A stretch of 64,000 nucleotides of DNA from Cheiracanthium punctorium (GCA_038373885.1 JAWZYV010019925.1:62001-126000); one strand, 5' to 3'. Shown: positions 36,128 to 46,733, numbered from the stretch's first letter. Made by a program: numbers and translations. Notes: generated by a model from the sequence alone, not told the origin.

Positions 36128-36323
36128 ATCGCCAAATTTGGCGATAGTCAGTCATTTGGTCCATGCCCAAAGTATCGCCATTTGTCATCGTTCTTGGCGA
36201 GTTTTGGCGAAATATCGCCAAATTTGGCGATAATCTGTCATTGTTTGGTTCATGCTTAAAATCTCGCCAAATGTCGTCGACATTGACGAGTTTCGCCGAA
36301 ATATCGCCAAATTTGGCGCCAAA
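36128..36323. repeat. Array of 18-bp TCGCCAA/TTGGCGA palindromes
   Basis: The perfect palindrome ATCGCCAAATTTGGCGAT is at 36128-36145 and 36214-36231, and a third copy from 36303 runs into a second palindrome, TTTGGCGCCAAA (36312-36323). Half-sites (TTGGCGAGTTTTGGCGAAAT) lie between. The same array occurs at 48214-48409 and, inverted, at 30201-30397. TTTGGCGC matches the E2F consensus TTTSSCGC, but function is unproven. Confidence 0.9.
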
Positions 36324-36866
36324 AATTATTTCCTATTTTGTATAACTCTAAAACTTTAACCCGTAGATTTTTTAACTTTGTATTTAGAACTATTGTAATA
36401 TCTAACTGTTTTCAATATCTTTTTTGACAGCAATCGACTGAGAATTTATTTACATGGTGAGCCAAATGACTTTAAATACATTGAGGTGTATAGATGCATT
36501 CAATTCATTGAAAGTCTGTGGTCAATGACTACTTTGGCTATCCCCAAAATCTCGCTGACTATCTCAAGTTTGTCGGCTTTTGGTGAAATATCGCCAGATA
36601 AAGTGTCAGAAGGAAATCTTTTAAATTGAACTCAGCTTGGCGATATCGAAATATTTGGCTAGAAATCGCTAAACCTTACTATTATTGATATTTTATCTCT
36701 TTCAAACAAATAAATTTAGAGGAAGCGCGTCGAAAATATTTTTGATCTAATGGACGTGCAAGGAAGTCATGTGTTGGACACATCAGATTTTTTTTTGTCG
36801 AAATTTGGCCTCCAAAATTTTTCGGGATCCCATTACTTCCTTATACTACGTACAAGGAAGTAAAAA

Positions 36867-38560
36867 GAGTAAATTAGTGTTTATTTTGCTTTATCATTGT
36901 TTTATTTTTTGTTTTTAGATTGTTTTATTCCTTTAAAAAATGTGGGCGTTTCTAATAAAACTGTAAACAAATTAAAAAAATTTCTGGTTTCTAAGAGCAA
37001 TATTTCACCTAGGCTAGAAAGTTAATGCAAAATTATTACAATTACAATCAACGACTAATATATTGCCCAACTTGGTGAGTCTGTGCAAAATGAAAGGGAT
37101 AAAAAAGTTAATAGCACTTAATTAAATACAGAAAATATATTCCATAAATTCAATAATATAAAAAATAAGAGACGGAGAGATAAATTAAAATTTTACCAAA
37201 AGCGGCGTCCCGTACTAAAGAAACTGCGGCGTCTATACCGGAAAAGCAGTGCAGCCTATCCCATTTACATCACAGTTGCCCCTCTTTAGAGCAGAAAGTG
37301 GCATAACCATGTATACAGTACTCTATACAGGTGCTACACTTAGCTTTGACTTCGAAATCATTGATGGATTCAGTAATTAGCGTAAAAAAAGCATTTCAGC
37401 GTAGCATGTTTAAAAAATGGATAGTGAATTCATGCACTTATCTCAAAATAAGATTGTACAGTTACAGCTAAAGCAAATAAGGGATTCCTGTTATACACCA
37501 GTTAAGGAAATCTCATTGCACACCTATAATGCACGTGTGACTGCTGTCTATCGACAATTACCAGAAATACAAAGGGTGCGGCATCTGTCCCGGATGCGGC
37601 GACTATTCCGGAGTTATCCTATACCGAAATCGGAATTGAATACTCTGTGATATTTCTTCGGATTCGAAAGATTTCGTTTGGTAGGAACATCCTCTAATGT
37701 ATCAATTCTTCATACAGAGAAAATAATTTTATTTGTGGAAAAAAAATAATTAAACTGGATAACCTAGAAAACTATTTTAAGCGATTTGGAATCGTGATTT
37801 TCCCTTCATAGTCTGATAACCGTCACTTCAATATGACTCAATATCACTTGCGACACCTAATTTTGTCGAGCAAAAGATAAGCTTTTTTTGCTCTTGGAAA
37901 TAAAATAGATCTGAAAGTAGCGAAAAACCGTTTAAAATTATGGAACATGTGGATTTTCAGATTTTTAAAATAGCACAAATTGTTTTTTATATATTTTTAC
38001 ATAACTATGAAGATTTTAAAGCAATCGGTGTGAATTTTACTACGTTTTTAGACAACTTTTTAATCTGTTTGGATTTATGACGGTAAAAGTTTTGCTTTGG
38101 AGTGGTTGAACCGGAATTGTGACTGATTCAGTGTGCCAGGGATCAGCGTAACTACATAGTAGGATGAAGCAATCATAATTTAATGTTACCACAAAAGTTG
38201 TTGGCTAACTTAAGTTGTGGATATACCAGAAAGCAGGCTATTTGTATTGCTGTGAGAATATTTTGGGCTCATCAAGATCTCATCAAAGATATAAGAAATT
38301 GTTTCAGTGACGGATTTTTTGCGTCATGGTTTGCTAATTTGTTTTGATTCCATTATTTAAATTGTGAGCTCATCACGTAAAAGTGACGATATTCCTATCG
38401 AGTTACATAGAATATTAGCCCATATAGGCCTTTAAAACCGATCTCTTACGATCGTGCCGGTTAATTTTTTTAAAACTTTTTAGTGAATAAAATACAGCAA
38501 ATGCTTATAAAAATAAGAACCATTATTCTCCAGAAGAAATAATATTAAATATGAACCAAC
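36867..38560. other. No gene recognised
   Basis: A 77-codon frame at 37417-37650 with an even, basic composition (RVRHLSRMRRLFRSYPIPKS) is the only one that looks remotely protein-like. It has no motif I know and no flanking splice or promoter signals, so I do not call a gene. Confidence 0.5.
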
Positions 38561-38997
38561 CAAGCCCCCAGGGCCCGTTTATCGGCAGGGCAACCGGGGC
38601 ATTTGCCCTGGGCCCACCAATTTCAATGGCCCAAAAATGTTGTATTTTTCAACAAATTTATGTTTGATAAAAAATTTTAATTATTAAAAAATTTATATTC
38701 TTTAAAAAATTTACTTAAAAATCACTCGACATTATCCTGCAAATGTACATTTAAAAATTTCTGTTTATGCAAGCGTGCACTGTAATATCTGGTGACATTT
38801 AACATTAACCTTACCGTGAATGAAACTGGGTTGCTTTAACTCCCTATTAACTTCAGCTAGGCAATGATAACTCGTCTATACAAATATTGATATGCAGAAG
38901 TGACAGTATTTTGAAGCCCCCCCCCTATAATGTTAGGCAAGTTTTGCATTTCCTTTCATAAATACATGCTATTTATGTATACAAAAATCCTTTAATA

Positions 38998-39578
38998 TCT
39001 GGTTGTAACGAAAGTTTTCCGCCAGATTTGCTTGGGTCAGCTCACTCAGTACCCAGCTATTGACCTTATATGTCAAGTTTATGCGATGCTTAGCGCCACT
39101 AATGGACATGACACTAAAGTCTAACTCTTTTAGCTAGCTCTCGTGGATGAATATTTTATCTTCCACAAATTCTCGTAGTGGGGCCAAATCAGCATCAGTA
39201 GTCCGGTCAGAGCGCTCTGCTTCTTTAATATCCTAGTCCTCGTTTTTGAACTTTCGGTGCCAAATCTTCACAGTGTCATAAGATACAACAGTAGTACCTT
39301 AAGCTGTACACATGATTCAATGTCATTCTGTAGCTGACCTTTTGCGACAGAACTGAGAGTAAATGATGGATCAATCTGGTAGCGTGGTAGTTCCATTTCA
39401 GAAACCTTATATTTAATCATAAAGATATTGTTTTACGGATTTCACAACACAGTGCTCTAAGACAAATCTTTTCTTTCAAATAACAAAAATCGTTTTACAA
39501 AATATTGGCAAAGACACCAACGCGAACTGCTTGTGCAGGCAATACTTGGAGTGGCGGAAAACTTTCGTTACAACCTAA
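38998..39578 (-). mobile_element. mariner-derived element, internally deleted
   Basis: Inverted ends GGTTGTAACGAAAGTTTTCC (39001 onward) and GGAAAACTTTCGTTACAACC (to 39575) match over 24 bases. The outer bases are TCT on the left and TAA on the right, and both sides are bordered by TA (38996-38997, 39579-39580), the mariner target. 581 bp instead of the usual 1.3 kb, because the catalytic half of the gene is gone. Confidence 0.9.
39002..39396 (-). pseudogene. mariner transposase, N-terminal DNA-binding part
   Basis: From an ATG at 39396 the minus strand reads MELPRYQIDPSFTLSSVAKG and onward to IESCVQLK. After a frameshift it continues VSYDTVKIWHRKFKNED, a stop, then EAERSDRTTDADLAPLREFV, another stop, and LTYKVNSWVLSELTQANLAE before running into the right-hand terminal repeat. 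VSYDTVKxWxxxFKNE followed by an ERSxR linker is the second helix-turn-helix region of mariner transposases, and SWVLSELT matches their conserved WVPHELT linker. The catalytic D,D34D domain is entirely missing. In intact relatives this part binds the terminal repeats. With one frameshift and two stops it is dead as a protein. Confidence 0.85.
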
Positions 39579-39940
39579 TATTTATTGCTATGTACGTATT
39601 TATATTTAGTGTTTAAACAAACAGTATATTTAAGTAGCTATATGTATCTAAAATAACTTAGATGCATAATACTGTTTTCGTGCAATTTCCCATAAAATAT
39701 TTATGGTCCGGTGCAAAGGCCCAAAAATCTGTGTTTGCCCTGGGCCCAATATTGTGATGATCGGGCCCTGAAAGCCCCCCCCCCCCCCCGAAAAAAAAAG
39801 AAAAAGAAAAAGGAACCTCAAGAAAATTAATAAATAAATAAAGACATTGCTTATAGAGGTAACATTTAACTTTATATTATATTTTGTTTAGTTCACGAAC
39901 CTCTTTTTTAAATTACTCTCCCCCCAAAGAATGTGTGTTC

Positions 39941-40081
39941 CAGGCGCGTAGCCAGGAACATTTTTCGGGGGGGGGGGGATATGAACTTATATCTGCATAA
40001 ATAGACGGAATTTCATCCCTAATCCAAAAATTTCGGGGGGGGGATATATCCCGATATCCCCACCCCCTGGCTACGCCCCTG
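39941..40081. mobile_element. CAGGGGCGTAGC-family MITE, short form
   Basis: Starts CAGGCGCGTAGCCAGGAAC and ends CCTGGCTACGCCCCTG; perfect 8-bp duplication GTGTGTTC (39933-39940 and 40082-40089). 141 bp, with G-runs near each end. Confidence 0.95.
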
Positions 40082-40089
40082 GTGTGTTC

Positions 40090-40887
40090 GTCACTGTTAA
40101 AGGGATCACATCGTTAAAAGCTATGAATAATTGTGGAATTATTTTTTATATTAAACATACATTATACTTACTGAAAAAAAATACAAGTTAGTGTTATGAA
40201 GGTCTGGTGTGTTCATCTAATTGCAAAGTTTCTTCATCCAAATATTCTTATTTCATTTTACCACAGAATGAAAGATATCTTTCGGACAACAGAATTAAAC
40301 AAAAGAAGATTTTAAAAAAAATGATGGCGAATCCACACTTGTCAGTCAGGAATTCGCATCCTGTTGTTTCCTTTTTTCTTTCTTTCTTTCTTTTCGCGCG
40401 CTAGCGAACCTATGGGTATCTCCGTTGTTTATTTTAAAAAGCCAAGCCGGCCACAAATCTTTTCTATTCAATCGGAGAAGGTCACTGGAAAATGTGTTCG
40501 GCGCGTTTTCTTTAAATATTATGTTTTTGCTCTCTGTTACATACACAAGGGGAAGGGGGAACCAGTTTCTTCTTCAGCGTAATGATAATCTGGCGAGGTC
40601 AGATATGTTGACGTTTGAGAACGTTCAGGCAAGATGTAGGTCGGCTGCAGTTTTTGTAAACAACCATCTGAAAAACGAGTTTCGTTTTTTTTTTCTTTCT
40701 TTTCTTTTGGCTCGCTTCTTTTTTTTATTTTATCTGACGTGATAGACTTTAATTAATGTTCTTTTTCTCTCACAATAAAAAAAAAAGTCTCAAAATACCA
40801 GGCACTGTTTATTTTATTCATTTATTATTTATTGTCTGCGTTTTGGATAGAAGTGTATGGTTCGATAACATGAACAGCGGCGGATCC

Positions 40888-40921
<34 letters not shown>

Positions 40922-41057
40922 GAGGGGTTAAATTTTGAAAAAAAAAAAGCTTATTTCACACAAACAAAATGTACAATAAAGCATAATTTTAGTCTAAACC
41001 AGTAAAAAAAATTGGGAGGGGCTTAGTTATATAAAAATTGGCAAAGATTCTGAAACA
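40090..41057. other. No gene recognised
   Basis: Overlapping short frames on both strands at 40207-40742 are driven by TTTC-rich low complexity. A possible solo hAT-type end CAGCGGCGGATCCGGA lies at 40874, followed by a T-run, but no partner was found. Confidence 0.5.
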
Positions 41058-41262
41058 GTTTTAGTAGGCGATGTTAATATAGATTTCGTTTCCAAAGAAA
41101 TGTTTTATGGAACAAGGAAGAAAAATATTGCGCATTCATGAATAATGACATGCTTTCCAACTTTATAGAATAAGGAAGAAAAATAGTGACGGTGCATGGA
41201 TTATGATACGTTTTTAATAATATAGCACTTTAGTGAATACTTGAAATATGAAAGTGTTTCAG
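41058..41262 (-). repeat. Dispersed repeat R, inverted fragment
   Basis: Reverse-complement matches to the 20.5-kb and 44.5-kb copies: GGAAGAAAAATA, GCATGGATTATGATACGTTT, AGCACTTTAGTGAATACTTG, AAAGTGTTTCAGA. Confidence 0.6.
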
Positions 41263-41829
41263 ATTATCTCTTTCTTTCTTTTTCTTTTCTTTTTTTTCTT
41301 CTCTTTTTTACACAACTTCTGTAATCTAATCGCTCGTTAAACTAGTAAAAAATAGTTAAACTTGGCAAACCAGCCTCTTTATTCCTTCGTAAAACTAAAT
41401 TAGAAATAGTTCGCTGTAATAAATCCTTATTATTTTACCTAAAACAATTCGCGCTTTGTTTTTGCATGCAGGCGATGTTTTGATTAAAAATGACGATTCA
41501 AGATTATTCAGTTATTTTTACGAATGGCTTTTTTGTTCCTTGCTTAGATTCAAGAACATAAATTATCTTGGCTATGCCGCTGAAAGTCGCCAAGCATGGC
41601 AACCATGATGTTTCTTTTTTTTCAGTTTTTAGTTAACATCGCCTAAAATAATTCTAACTTCTAAATTTAAATCAGCTGACTGACAAACTTGAATTTTTTC
41701 CGATTTTTGCTTTCCGATTATGTGCCCAAAAGTATCGTAATCCTGAAAAAAATTCGATTTTGAGATGTTGATATATTTACACGTTTTGAGATCTTCTGAA
41801 TTCATTTATACTATTTTTGCTGCGATGTA

Positions 41830-42930
41830 TGTATGTTTGTGTGTGAGTGAGTGAACACTATATCTCCTAACGGGGATTGAGCTCAAATTTGGTATTTATA
41901 TATTATAGACCACTTTAGCACTATTGTCATTGATTTGGTGTATATAGGACTTAAGGCTTTTTTTTACAGGGTTGCAAAGAAGAGTAAATTATAGCCTATG
42001 GACAGAAATTCTTGAAAGTGCACTAGCATCTATCTAAACGGTGCGTTCGATTGAGCGGAAACTGAGTATGTATATTATAGAGCACAGTCACATGATCTGC
42101 ATAGATTTTACCGTACATAGGTCTGATGGTTTTTTCACAGGGTTGCAAAAAATAATTCTTATGCATTGCGGCCTGTGGACCCAAATCATTTAAAGCATGT
42201 TAGTGTCTAAGCCTAAGGGCTACATTCGGATAAACTCAAATTGGGTACGAATGTAATAGGCCCGGACTGGCCAGGTCGGCTGGTCGGCCATCGCCGAGGG
42301 CCCCGGCTCATGGGGACCCCGGAGAGCCCCTCCCCCAAATATATATATACTACTTTATAATTAGAGCAATTAGATATCTATATCAGAGTAATTGAATCAT
42401 TTATCTTTCTGTAATCTCATGTCTTTACGCAGTAGTGTAGCGGAGGACCCCTGGAACTCCGCCGCTCGAGCCCCCCCCCCCCCAAAAAAAAAAGTCTTGG
42501 GCTCCATAAGCTCTAAACTAGTTAAATGTAGTTTTTAGGGGTGTAAGACTACATTCCAAATATTACATATTCTATTCCATCTAAATTGAACAGTAAGGGA
42601 CCCTTTTTCAATCTGCAGCCGAGGGCCGCGAACGGAACCAGTCCGAGCCTGGTATGTAATAACTGACTGTCAAACATGCCTTCCTTTTGGGGAATGTAGG
42701 GCTTTTTTACAGTGCTACAAAAAAGTATTCTTATACATTGCCTTAGTATACATTGCTCTTCGTATACATTGCTATTCGTATACATTGCTCTTATGCCTTA
42801 GTAGTGGCAAAATGCTTGATGAGCAAATACCCGTCCATTGGAAAGAAAAGAAAAAAAATTTGAAGTGCACTAGCTTCTGAGCACAACATCCGATTGAATT
42901 TAATAAAATGTATTTAAAAGCTTGGCGAAG
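41830..42930 (+). repeat. Diverged tandem array, unit about 172 bp
   Basis: The anchor TTTTACAGGGTTGCAAA lies at about 41962, 42133 and (diverged) 42707. Once the MITE at 42257-42651 is removed, the spacing is about 172 in both cases. Units also share GCACTAGC(A/T)TCT and AAATTTGGTA-like words. Arrays of this kind fill Helitron-type elements elsewhere in this window, but no terminus was found here. Confidence 0.7.
42257..42651. mobile_element. Short relative of the 19.1-kb hAT-like element
   Basis: Ends TAGGCCCGGACTGG (first base C to T) and CCAGTCCGAGCCTG are inverted. Flanks GAATGTAA and GTATGTAA agree at 7 of 8. 395 bp, non-coding, C-run near 42473. It interrupts a unit of the 172-bp array. 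Confidence 0.85.
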
Positions 42931-43137
42931 ATCTAGTGCTCGGAAAGTCAAGTAAAGTCACTCCAGATTATATATATATATATATACATATATTAATACC
43001 TATCACGAGCTTGCATGAGGTCTGGATCCGAAAAGCAAATTTTAAAGTAAACCTAATAGCTTGTGACGATGTTGAAAAAAAAAATGATATTTTTCTTTAC
43101 GCAGGATCGTTATGGAGGAAACGTATTCCTAAGTTAA

Positions 43138-43488
43138 CCCTTTGAAGAGCAACCATTTTCCAATGTCGAAAAGTGCCGCCGTTGCCATCGTACGATTTAA
43201 CTACCAGCAAGATGGCGGTCGATCGAATCGCCCAGTGCGTGCCAAAGAGCTAAAGAATATTTTTGACACAGTGGGGTGTGCGGCGCAGTACAGCCGTCTG
43301 TATCAAACATGTTGGTAGTGTCAAAAATTGGGCTGTTTAAAAAATTTTGGCTGTGTCAAAAATTGGCATTCTATCTAGATGTCCTCCTTGAGTATTTAAT
43401 TGAAATCAAATTTATTCTTCATGAATCAAAACAGCCAAAAATGTCAGAGTTGTATGGGCTCACAGCGAGGACACTGCGAGTTAAAGTA
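43138..43488. mobile_element. piggyBac-type foldback element, diverged (F5)
   Basis: Starts CCCTTTGAAGAGCAACC after TTAA (43134-43137) and ends GACACTGCGAGTTAAAGTA before TTAA (43489-43492). It carries CTACCAGCAAGATGGCGG and GATCGAATCGCCC, a variant of the family arm nearer to F7 than to F2, F6 and F8. It directly abuts F6. Confidence 0.8.
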
Positions 43489-43492
43489 TTAA

Positions 43493-43940
43493 CCCTTTAA
43501 CACGCAGTGTTCCCGCTCTGGGAACACCAAACTCTGACGTTTTGACTGTTGCCAGTCAAGAAGAATAGATTTGATTTCTATAAAAATAGTTTCGGGGGAC
43601 ATAGCTACACGAGAATCCTTTACTTTTTAGCACGTCATTTCCCGTAAAAAAATTGTCACGATTCTTTTTAACAGCACTGACATCTGCTGAAAAATGGAAG
43701 ACTGAGAGAACAGCTCTGGATAGATTGCCCAATGCAGAAAAAAGGGCAGCCGTTGCCATCGCTCGACTTAACTACCAGCAAGATGGCAGACGATCGAAAC
43801 GTTCATCGCGTGCCACAGATCTAGAGACCCTTTTTTTGTGACAGCTGGTTGTGCGCGAGCACAGCCAGCTGGTAGTTAAGTCGAGCGATGGCAACGGCTG
43901 CCCTTTTTTCAACATTGGGAAAAGGTTGCGCCACAAAGGG
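43493..43940. mobile_element. piggyBac-type foldback element (F6)
   Basis: Starts CCCTTTAACACGCAGTGTTC and ends GCGCCACAAAGGG, bounded by TTAA at 43489-43492 and 43941-43944. The left arm is long and complete (TCTGACGTTTTGACTGTTGC through ACAGATCTAGAGACCC). The centre retains the GTGCGCGAGCACAGCC palindrome. The right arm has lost its inner part, jumping from CAGCCAGCTG to GTAGTTAAGTCGAGCG. Non-coding. Confidence 0.9.
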
Positions 43941-43944
43941 TTAA

Positions 43945-44499
43945 AAACCAAATGAAAACATGGCGTGTATGCCAAGAAAATCATTCGCTTTTCAAAGTAG
44001 TATTCGAGCAAGGATGTATAAAGACACAACTTGTTTACTTCTATCCTGTTCCACTGTGACGAAACGGAGAAGTATTTTCGAATGTCTAGAGATCAAGTTT
44101 TGTGAGAATGCAACATTTGGTGCCGAAGTATATTTATCTCTTCCGTGTAATAATCATCGCCTGATACAAATGGCTAGTTTGTAATCATGTAAATTTTCCC
44201 GCACATGTAATATATATTCAGGCCAACCATCTGTCTATCCCCAGCAAAGTTCAAGTTCATTCTTAATCCTTATTTACCTATTTTTAAGAGCCTAGATAGA
44301 ACTAGTGTTTTATACATTGCAGGTCCAAAAAACAGGGCATCCTATTTTTTATTATTATTTTTATTTTTATTTTTTTTTTGTGTGTGTGTGTGTATGTGTG
44401 TTTCCCTCTCTCTCTATGAAAACAAATTTGACAATTTTTTTTGCAGCTTCAAGCATGTAAAGAAGATGTTTGACACGCCCTTCCAATCATATCAAAAGC
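43945..44499. other. No gene recognised
   Basis: AT-rich with a (GT)n-like tract near 44380-44402 followed by (TC)n. Confidence 0.55.
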
Positions 44500-45130
44500 T
44501 TAAAAAAAAATCTGAAACACTTAAATACCCACTGAAGTGCTATATATCGAAAGCGTGTCATAATCCCTGCGTTGCCCCTATTTATCTTTCTTATTAAGTA
44601 AGAAAGAGTATCATTGTTTATGAGTGTGCGGTATTTTTCTTCCTCCTTTCATAAAACATTTCCTTACAATCGAAATTGCCTAATAAAACTGTCTTACAAT
44701 CTTCGCCAAGCACATTCTAACTATGCTTCACCTTTATAAATACTGTTTGGAATGTGCATCATAATCCATGAGTGTACCGTATTTGTCTTTCTTCTTTCCT
44801 ACAGCACTTCTTTGGAATTGAAATTTATTCTTAAAATCGGTTACTAATACTGTTTTACAATCTTATCAGAACATTCTAACCACACTTCTCCTTTGTAATA
44901 AACTGTAGGGTTTGACAGTTTCCCCCCAAATACGGAAGATATCGTCAAGCTAGTTTCAATTTTGGGGACTTATTTTTTGACGCCAAACATGGTGATAAAT
45001 GATCAAAAATTAAAAACCTTATCGGCTTTTAACATTTTTTTTATCTCCCCAGTCGGGCAAACCCATTGTAAAATGTAACAAAAAGTCCACAAAAACTGTG
45101 CAAGAAAATACCAGCGTGAACAAAACAGCA
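44500..45130 (+). repeat. Dispersed repeat R, longest copy
   Basis: Ordered matches to 20496-20900: TCTGAAACACTTAAATACCC, GTGCTATATAT, CATAATCCCTGC, TCTTACAATCTTCGCCAAGC, TGTGCATCATAATCCATGAG. Unlike copy 1, it has no Helitron terminus nearby. Confidence 0.65.
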
Positions 45131-45187
45131 CTCTAGTAAATAAAAAAAAAGAAAGAAAAAGAAAATCATGGACTATAAATCTTTTAA

Positions 45188-45760
45188 CACTTTAACGCGT
45201 GGCGGTCGCGGCGTGAAAGCGTCTCTTCCTAACGGTTTCAACTGCTAGTTATAAAAAAACATGGTTAAATTGCTCTCAAAGCCGAAAAAGTACACCCGCT
45301 GGCATCTCTCGTTAGTTAACTACCAGCAACAAACATGGTGGTTGATAGAATCACCCATCGCGTGCCACAGAGCAAAGAACATGGTTAAATGCTCACAAAG
45401 TCGAAAAAGTACACCCATTGCCACCTCTCGAGTTAACTACCTGCTACATGGCGGTCGTTCGAATCGCCCATCGCGTACCACAAAGCAAAAAATAACATGG
45501 TTAAATGCTCATAAAGCCGAAAGAGTACTCCCGTTGCCGTCTTTCGAGTGAACTACCAGCAACATGGCTCTGTGGGCAGCATCGCGTGCCACAGAGCTAG
45601 AGTCCCTTTTTGACAGCTGACTCTGCGCCCGGTCGCGCAGACGGCTGTCAAAAAAGAACTTTAGCTCTGTGGCACGCAATGGACGATTTGATCGACCGCC
45701 ATGCTGCTGGTAGTTAACTCGAGAGACAGCAACACATGTACTTTTTTCAGTGTTGAGCAC
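45188..45760. mobile_element. piggyBac-type foldback element with internal tandem repeats (F7)
   Basis: Starts CACTTTAACGCGTGGCGG after TTAA (45184-45187). The left arm has three tandem units of about 110 bp, each with ACATGGTTAAAT, GAAAAAGTACACCC, TAACTACC and ATCGCCCATCGCGT. The centre is a palindrome (GACAGCTGACTCTGCGC facing GCGCAGACGGCTGTC, with partial mirror symmetry). The right arm ends CAGTGTTGAGCAC, where a MITE has landed. No right-hand TTAA is readable. A distinct subfamily. Confidence 0.78.
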
Positions 45761-45939
45761 CAGAGGCATAGCCAGTAATTTTTCATGGGGGGGGGGGTTA
45801 CGACTACTGAAACTCACATATATGCATATATGTATGTGATAAGGGAGTGAAGAATATACATTTTGTATGGCAAAAAATTCCTCAGGGGGGGGGGGGAGGT
45901 CATGACCCATAACCCCCCTCCCCCTTGGCTACGCCCCTG
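45761..45939 (+). mobile_element. CAGGGGCGTAGC-family MITE
   Basis: Starts CAGAGGCATAGCCAG and ends TTGGCTACGCCCCTG; perfect 8-bp duplication TTGAGCAC (45753-45760 and 45940-45947). 179 bp with G- and C-runs near the ends. Inserted in the right arm of F7. Confidence 0.95.
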
Positions 45940-45947
45940 TTGAGCAC

Positions 45948-46733
45948 TATATAAAGTTTCTCTTCTATAAAGATGTGTAAATGGTTGCGCATTACATTTG
46001 GAGTATCGATATCTTTCAGAACACACTAATAGTTCGAAGTGGGTGGAATGTAAAGGTGCTGTTTACCGCCCCCCTAAGAGCTTTCCCGAATTGTGCAAGT
46101 TCGAGTCACTGGAAATCTCTGCTATAACTCTTCATTTATAACAAAAAAATAAAAATTTTCGGAACATTTCAGAGCGCTGCGCTTAAGACGTCTTTATAAT
46201 TCGCGGTTAATTCAATTACACCCCACAATGCAAGTAAAACTCAAAACTGCTAATTAGAATGATGGATGAGTTCTAACAGATTGTGTCACGATATCGTGTT
46301 ATCCCAAAAGAAACAAATTTCGCTGGGTATCACGTTAAATCCTAATTAATTGCACGGCAGCAGAGAAAGTCGAAAATTTCGTCACTATACTCCTCACATC
46401 CCAACTTATCGGTAGTTCCTTTTTTGTAACGAAATATACTTGTCGAAAATATATTTTGAATGCGCATTCGAAATGCATAAAAGGAGTCATTAATTTTGGG
46501 GCCGTTAGAACTCTGGCATGTGTTTCGTGATTTTATCCCATTTATTGCAACCCATTAATAGAAAAGATGAACTTCAGTTTTTATGGACTTTCGGCTATTC
46601 CCTGTGAATCAAATCTTGCGTCGTTTTATGCAAAATACTATTTATTTCCGTTAAAAAATCCGCGACTTTCATTTTTTTTACAGTTCTTGAATTTTTGGTG
46701 GTTTTTCTGAAAAAGAAATATCGTTTTTACTTC
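45948..46733. other. No gene recognised
   Basis: Less repetitive than its surroundings; no frame above 70 codons and no known motif. Confidence 0.55.

Larger units (their letters stand above)
34807..36866 (+). mobile_element. Element X, most complete copy
   Basis: The terminal repeats are inverted and about 65 bp long. The left end reads TTTTTACTTCCTTGTACG, then TAGTATAAGGAAGTAATG and GATCCCGAAAAATTTTGG; the right end (to 36866) is the reverse complement. Each terminus is itself a hairpin (ACTTCCTT paired with AAGGAAGT). Inside, in order: an ACGT microsatellite (35028-35057), three 173-bp tandem units (anchors at 35128, 35301 and 35474), a 30-bp perfect palindrome (35837-35866) and an array of TCGCCAA/TTGGCGA palindromes spaced 86-89 bp (36128-36323). 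No coding capacity. I do not recognise the superfamily; no target duplication is readable because the left side abuts the inverted arm. Confidence 0.85.
38569..39770. mobile_element. hAT-type element of the CAGGGCCCG family with nested mariner
   Basis: Starts CAGGGCCCGTTTATCGGCAG and ends TGATGATCGGGCCCTG; flanks CAAGCCCC and AAAGCCCC agree at 7 of 8. Subterminal GCATTTGCCCTGGGCCCA and TGTTTGCCCTGGGCCCA are in direct orientation, a feature of this family. About half of its 1.2 kb is a nested mariner remnant. No hAT coding sequence. Confidence 0.85.

Noticed and set aside
37417..37650. A 77-codon plus-strand frame with balanced composition
   Set aside because: No known motif, no splice or promoter context, and length within chance for 64 kb; mentioned in the spacer entry only.
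40874..40920. hAT-type end CAGCGGCGGATCCGGA
   Set aside because: No partner terminus or target duplication found.
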